NCBI GenBank assembly: GCA_001465935.1 | Contig: LNKV01000041.1 | Coordinates: 62,001 to 126,000 of the forward strand | From: Clarireedia homoeocarpa | Taxonomy: Eukaryota; Ascomycota; Leotiomycetes; Helotiales; Rutstroemiaceae | Direction of reading: 5' to 3' | DNA: 64,000 bases | Shown here: positions 58,955 through 64,000 of the stretch, in pieces | How the letters are laid out: each line of letters starts with the position of its first letter | How positions within the stretch are numbered: position 1 is the first letter of the stretch | Translations under genes and position numbers: made by a program | Notes under the pieces: model-generated | Told to the model about the DNA's origin: nothing | What the model saw: only the letters and a program-made list of their open reading frames with translations | Databases searched by the model: none

Positions 58955-59683
58955 TTAACAGATTAGGCCAGTTGGACAACAGCTGGTTCCACTTCTAGTA
59001 CATCCATTACAGCAAGATTGACAATTCACTCCTGGGAATGCAGAGCTCAAATCCCAAATACATTGTCGTCCATTGCTCTGGGTAGCAACTTGTCGCACAA
59101 CAAAGCTACCGATTCTGTCATTCCATCCGATTTGCCTAAGATCGCTCTGTACATTCATGGACAATCATTAGCGCTCTCCTTCCTATACATACATATATAT
59201 CCCCATTTGATGATCTCAGTATCGGATTTTGAAAAACTCACATAACCAGGACTGAAGATAGTTCCACCAGGATTATTGCAGTTGTAATCCTCAGAATAGA
59301 TAATTGCGTTCCCGGGGTCGGGTCCGATGGAGCTTATGCTGTGCCACCAGGGATCGTCAAGACGGATGCAGACGTCCCAGTTTTGCTTGGCGTAGCCGGT
59401 GGTTCCGCCCCAGTTGATGTCTGTGGTGATGAACACCTAGGGTGTGTTAGATACCTAATGAGATTGGTGGGTAGGGAAGGGGAGAGGAGAGGAGAGAAGA
59501 GGAGATGAGGAAAAATATGGAACGTACTCCGCCTTCCTGACGCTTCTCGAGATCACGAGTGCTGAGGCGTTCAGTGGAGGTGATATTCAAAGACTCGTAA
59601 CCGGTGAATTGAACGGGGGATTCGGCTGGAAGGGCAAGTGCCGTGCCGAGGATAGCAGAGACGAGGAGAGTTTTGAACATCAT
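58955..59683 (-). CDS. Small secreted cysteine-rich protein with Kex2-type site
   Basis: Predicted secreted protein of 180 aa; exons 59683-59528, 59436-59242 and 59146-58955. A signal peptide (FKTLLVSAILGTALALPA) is followed by a propeptide of about 30 residues ending LEKRQ, a Kex2 cleavage site. The mature part opens VFITTDINWGGTTGYAKQ and contains WDVCIRL, IYSEDYNCNN and IFSPGYSDLRQIGWNDRIGS. The repeated aromatic/Gly and WNDRIGSF pattern recalls a beta/gamma-crystallin-like fold (inference). The C-terminus has the spacing CX2CCX2CX6CCX5C. Ten cysteines in the mature protein allow five disulfides. Introns (91 nt GTACGT..CCCTAG; 95 nt GTGAGT..GTACAG) restore frame. Effector, antimicrobial or structural roles are all possible; I do not recognise a characterised homologue. 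Confidence 0.82.
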
Positions 59684-60977
59684 TTTGAAGGAGTGAGTAC
59701 TAAGGGAAATGTTGCGCAGTTTCCTTGTTTGGATGTTTGTTGAACTCTTTCAACCTTTATAGTTTTAGTGTTCTCCAAAATGTGTTGTTCACATGGACGT
59801 ATGGGTCACTGATGTTCGGGAGAGAACGACTAGCAACCCCTTTACTCGTTTTGGCCATTTTCCTAATCGAGTGACGAGCCGGTAAGAATCCATGAGCTAA
59901 CTTAGACGTGGACTCCATATCTGACGCCAAGTTAGCTATCATGACACATAATTCTGTGTACCCAACGCTAGTTGGCGCTACGAAATTATCGTGTCTCACC
60001 TACCAATAGATGATCATAGTCCCAGCGTTCATCTCGCTCCTACCGGAAGAGGGGCGGTGGGTGCTGTGATTGACTTGACGTGGAAAATCATACAGCCCCG
60101 CCGCCCCGCAAGAAAGAAGCCTAATCTAATCTCATCAGAACGCACACCGCTAGCACGTTCAGGGTCCATTCATCGGACGAAACGACGATTTGAGCTAACC
60201 GTAGCGAAGTCTAAACGATATAAGGTTAACCTTAACCTTAACCGAGATACTACGCTGAGCGGTTAAGTAGGACCGGGCCCACTGTGGATTTGCTGCAGCG
60301 TGATTATTCAGCCCTCGTATTCAGGTCAGAGGTTGTCGGAAGTGCTTAGTCATCGAGAATTATGACAACCCAATATCTTACATGCGTAGCCTATAGACCT
60401 CATCACATATGCCAATACTCATAAATCCATCCTATTTCTGACACAGGTATACAATCGCAAAGCGCGGCTGAATTGGACCGCTGAAGAAAATTTTAGATGT
60501 TTATCCGAAATTTGCGAGATAGTTAGACAAAAACTTTCTACTAGATTAGAATGGATGTTTGGCTTGCGCGCCGGTTAGGTCTATTGACTTATCTTTACCA
60601 AGAAAGAGGGGTAGTCAGCAACGCACGTAAAGGGTAACCATGTAACAATGTCTAATACTTTGAAAATATGAAAGAATAGGGCTTTTAGATATCTGGGCTT
60701 GAAGAATGACCTATAGAGATTTAGGAGTGGTATCATTTGACTGTTAAATACCAAATCGTTTAAGAATATGCTGGCTGGGCTACAATTGTACTGAAGTGAA
60801 GACACCTTCAAGTATTCTCCACTTTAAACGGGTTGCGTGTGTTATTTTTTGGTACATTGCGTGATGTTATCAAGAATTAAATATATTTACAAAGCTATAG
60901 ATACAGCGATTCTTAACAAGTTTAAATCTCTGTGCTTCGAAGTTCCCGGTGAATCTCTAGCTATTCTAGTGGCCTTG
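59684..60977. other. 1.3-kb intergenic region
   Basis: No gene seen. A short (CCTTAA)3 tract near 60226-60242 is present. It should contain the promoter of the secreted Cys-rich gene and the 3' UTR of the next. Confidence 0.4.
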
Positions 60978-62143
60978 TCAGTCCGCCTTGACATTTTCCA
61001 CAACCGCAGGTGAAACAGGTGCAGGAGTCTGTTCCGCAGGTACAAATATCACTTCAACACCTTTGTGATTTAATGTACTGCTACCGTTCAGCTGAGCCAG
61101 TCTCCCCGCAAGGGCTGGAATGTCTGGGAAACCAGTCTCGACATGATCCAGACCACGTTTAGTGATGGTCTTAGTCGAGGCCGGAAACCGAATCACGGCT
61201 GCGTTCGGGGTTGCTGCAAGCGCGATGCTCGTCGTGTCGAAAACAAATTTACCCACTTGCCCTTGTTTTTTGCCGTTTATTTGGGGTCCTGAGAAAAATT
61301 GCTGGGAGAGGTTAGAAAGTATTTTCGAGTATTTGCTGGGATTTCTTACGCCTAGGAGAGAGTGAGCTGCTGCTTGCCAATTCTGCTCACTGCGTGTTAG
61401 GGGATACTTGGTGTTGGGTTGGCCTTTGTAGATTGATTTGTATGTGTTCCAGAGAGTTGAGGAGCAAGAAACACCTTGCGGGGCACAAAATGTGTTGGCG
61501 CCATTACCACCTTCTATCCAACTATCAAATGCGTATTAGAAGGTGCAAGATGAGTCAAAGTTGATTTTGAAACTTACGATGCTGGTGGAAATTCATCGCA
61601 GGTGAATGCCAGGCCGCTCGAGTCTCCTGCAGCAGTCCCCTGAATCTCTTTATTGAAAGGAGAAAAAACTGGGGGGACCGAAACGAGACTGGTTTCGAGA
61701 AGGGTGGGTGTAAACTGATACATAGAATAGGCGGGATTCCCATTGATGTATCTACCGTAGCCATAAATTGTTTGGGGCTGGCCGATCAGTTCGGGACAAG
61801 TATGTGTGACAGACCAGGTGTCGGGACAACTTTCGCCTCGGCGGGTGGCAGTGTTTCTTTCGTTTTGAGTTTGGATATGGAAGGTTTTCGGGAGAACTTC
61901 ATTGTTAGCGGTTAACCAATCCTGTACATTCTTGCAAATTGCTGGCATTATCTCGCAGTTGTAATACAGGGTTGGCAAGGGTGCTGGAATCACAACTGGA
62001 GTTGCCAAATAGGTAGAACCTCCTGCATCAAGGGTTTGTGGCAGTTGCAAAGACTCGAAGTCTGCGAGTGAGAGGAAAATCAAGGAGCAGAGAAGAGCAT
62101 ATCCCAAACGCTCATGGTGAAGAAATCCGATCATGAAAGCCAT
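60978..62143 (-). CDS. Secreted protein, possibly NucA/NucB nuclease-like
   Basis: Predicted secreted protein of 353 aa in three exons (62143-61578, 61521-61350, 61301-60978). The start MAFMIGFLHHERLGY is chosen because the next residues (ALLCSLIFLSLADF) form a signal peptide; 17 upstream in-frame residues are possible. Central region: QTQNERNTATRRGESCPDTW, then SGLAFTCDEFPPASW. That block crosses intron 1 into WIEGGNGANTFCAPQGVSC. The CDEFPPAS-x-x-EGG pattern resembles NucA/NucB-type DNase domains and related fungal secreted proteins, but I cannot confirm the catalytic residues. The C-terminal 90 residues are unrelated and carry no membrane span. Introns are 56 nt (GTAAGT..GATAG) and 47 nt (GTAAGA..CCCAG). 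Function uncertain. Confidence 0.75.
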
Positions 62144-62748
62144 ATCTAAGACCCAAGTCCAATGTATGCTAGCCGGAAAGACGGTTGGAGGCAAGAAAGC
62201 AAGAAAGAAAAGAAGACAAGAAACGAAGTTATTGGTATGCGATGCAAAGTAGCACTTTTAACATTGCAGTAAGCACCCGTACTGAGTAACTCGTCCACAC
62301 AGAGACTAGGAAGAAGACCGTCGTCCGACATAGCAGGGGTGGTTTTAATGCAGGGTCTCCGTCCTCAAAAATCACCGACATATTGAGAATGGAGAAACTG
62401 GATATTTACAGATAAGCGCTCAAAGTGTGATGCTCAACCACCTATTTGGTCTAGGAAGAGGAAGTTGGGCTGAGGAATATTGCCAAGTAGTGGGGATTAT
62501 GTAAAGTGTGCGTATGGGAAAATATGCAGGTGAGACCATGGAGCTTATTGACTCGCAGGGGCCCACTTAAGGCTAGGGTTGGTCCGTGGCTAAAATCTGA
62601 GTCTTGTAACAACTTTTTTCAGCCATCTGGCTGCTTACATCCAAATTTCGACGCAAGTACCATAACGCCTTGATGCATAGCAAATCCATATGTCGTTCTA
62701 GGAGAATCAAACAACAAGTGATAATATTTGTTTGGCGGTTTTTGGATC
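62144..62748. promoter_or_regulatory. Divergent region between the secreted-protein and F-box genes
   Basis: 605 bp separating divergent starts, so it holds both promoters. No motif assigned. Confidence 0.4.
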
Positions 62749-63573
62749 ATGGGTGCTACATCACGAGTGTCCGAGAAAGGGGAAGGCCTGTCCACCACCA
62801 CGAAAACGGATGGGGAAATTGCCGAAGTTGAGAGCCGTATCTCTGCGTACCGGAAGTTCTTCGATAATGACCACTTACTATGGGTTCTTCTCTCCAACAT
62901 GAGTCAAGGAGAACTCTTACGGTTACAATGCGTATCAAGAAGATGGAAGGCCGCCATCGAATCGTCGTACGAGTTATGTTCTCAAGTATTTCGACCCCAC
63001 ACCATGGCTACCGATGATGGCTCAGTCCCGAGTTACAGATTCAACGTCTTTGTCTCTGATCGAATTCGCTGGAGTCCTGCAATGGAGTTGGATCAAATTA
63101 ACTCTTCGGACTTCAAATCAGTGCAAGGATCACCATGTCTGCAAGCTATGGCTATTCCGGGAGCGTCTTGGAGGTCTCAACTCATATGCTGGCCTGCAGT
63201 ATTTGATATCACCGTTTCTAATGAGGTCGGAGTAGAAGAAGGAGCACCACTACTGCGGATTACTTGCCCTTACCCAGCGGATGTCCAGGACACAAGTATC
63301 AAAGTTCCAGATGATGATGACGATATTGGTGAGGTGATGAAACTCAACATACGAAATTTCCCACACAATGAGGGCAAAGTGGTCAATGGAATCACATTTG
63401 AAGATCTTCTATATGCTACGCGCCAGCAATATATAGAGTATGACTATGCGTTTGAGGCAGTCTATGAGTATTTGGATCTCGAGACAGACGTAGCGGGGCA
63501 ATGGGCAACAGAGTTGACCATTCGAGAGGATCGTGGAATTCCGAATCTTGAGGTTACAATTCTTCTATTCTGA
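62749..63573 (+). CDS. F-box-like protein
   Basis: Single-exon frame of 274 aa from MGATSRVSEK (an earlier ATG at 62728 adds seven residues). An F-box-like segment lies near 40-75: DNDHLLWVLLSNMSQGELLRL, continuing QCVSRRWKAAIESS, with the typical Leu spacing and VSRRWK ending. The rest shows no leucine-rich or WD repeats; it contains a DDDDD run and looks like the fungal F-box proteins whose C-terminus has no named domain. If functional it would link an unknown substrate to an SCF ubiquitin ligase. Its stop is 48 bp from the stop of the convergent partial gene. Confidence 0.72.
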   Translation: MGATSRVSEKGEGLSTTTKTDGEIAEVESRISAYRKFFDNDHLLWVLLSNMSQGELLRLQCVSRRWKAAIESSYELCSQVFRPHTMATDDGSVPSYRFNVFVSDRIRWSPAMELDQINSSDFKSVQGSPCLQAMAIPGASWRSQLICWPAVFDITVSNEVGVEEGAPLLRITCPYPADVQDTSIKVPDDDDDIGEVMKLNIRNFPHNEGKVVNGITFEDLLYATRQQYIEYDYAFEAVYEYLDLETDVAGQWATELTIREDRGIPNLEVTILLF

Positions 63574-63621
63574 ACTGTAAGGCACATATATAATACAAAT
63601 TTGCTGCATTCTGAATCCCCA

Positions 63622-64000
63622 CTACTTGGTCAACTTTCTGATTGGAAGGGTATTGTTGGCTGAGGCCGTAGAATTGGTGCCAGTTGTAGCATTTGTGCCA
63701 GTCTGAACACCCTTGACTTTGTCTGTAGAATTTATGCCAAAGATTACTTCGTAAGGCTACCGAGACGTTAACAATTATATATCTCGAACGGAGGGAATAA
63801 CAAACATTTTCTAGTCCTTTTGCTAGATCAGCAATGTCCATTGCCTGTACGGTGTCCGCAAGATTTGTAGCCTTCTCTGCTACTGCAACACCACCCGTCT
63901 TGTCTTGGAATCCAGACTTAGGGCCCTAAAGCTGTCAGTAAGTGCTGAATGAAATGAACAGAGTATAACATACACCCATAACATAACCATTAGCAGGCAT
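63622..64000 (-). CDS. Unidentified small protein, cut by the window edge
   Basis: Last exons of a minus-strand gene. Reading from the edge: MPANGYVMG (64000-63974), a 48-nt intron (GTATGT..CTTTAG), then GPKSGFQDKTGGVAVAEKAT and LADTVQAMDIADLAKGLENV. A second intron follows, donor either GTTTGT at 63805 or GTTATT at 63801, acceptor CTACAG. A final exon (63722-63622) is rich in Thr/Asn. With the GTTATT donor the parts add up to 84 codons including stop. The ATG at the very edge may be the start or an internal Met. No family recognised. Confidence 0.5.

Noticed and set aside
60222..60246. Telomere-like (CCTTAA)n tract
   Set aside because: Only about three units, and not the TTAGGG repeat usual in ascomycetes.

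Overview
The window reads as nuclear DNA of a filamentous ascomycete fungus. The genes carry short introns of about 45 to 150 nt with GTAAGT/GTATGT-like donors and CTAAC/CTGAC-like branch sites. The set includes HET-domain genes, GPI-anchored proteins, VTC4, RMT2-type arginine methyltransferase and a pseudouridine glycosidase-kinase fusion. Protein flavour suggests Leotiomycetes (Helotiales, Sclerotiniaceae-like), but that is inference. Exon coordinates were obtained by hand-splicing and by requiring the reading frame to rejoin recognisable protein. Each spliced total reported was checked to be a multiple of three.

Layout. 1-5 kb: a HET-NB-ARC (NLR-like) gene on the minus strand whose C-terminal repeat domain appears lost. 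5-7.4 kb: SUA5 (tRNA t6A synthesis) and zeta-COP. 8-11 kb: two adjacent diverged paralogues of a family I do not recognise. 12-18.6 kb: MCM4 with MCB (ACGCGT) boxes upstream, an SGNH esterase and guanine deaminase. 20-30.3 kb: a housekeeping run of VTC4 (polyphosphate polymerase), OST1 (oligosaccharyltransferase), hexokinase and RMT2. 33-39 kb: a two-FAS1 GPI protein, a short-chain dehydrogenase and a second GPI-type surface protein. 39.6-42.4 kb: a six-exon fusion of pseudouridine-5'-phosphate glycosidase and PfkB kinase. 44-46.6 kb: a second HET gene.

46.6-59 kb is very gene-poor. Only one gene stands in about 12 kb: a DUF1752 protein with an RVxF-like motif, resembling Reg1/Hex2 regulators of protein phosphatase 1. 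The flanks are rich in plus-strand pyrimidine tracts, microsatellites and ATGCATGC-type palindromes. 59-64 kb holds two secreted-protein genes, an F-box-like gene and the end of an unidentified small gene cut by the window edge.

The genes do not form one pathway. The core genes are typical housekeeping loci. The most open items are the tandem orphan pair at 8.1-10.9 kb, the Kex2-processed cysteine-rich secreted protein at 59 kb, the isolated Reg1-like gene and the HET-NLR lacking repeats. I found no CRISPR array, rRNA, convincing tRNA or intact transposon.
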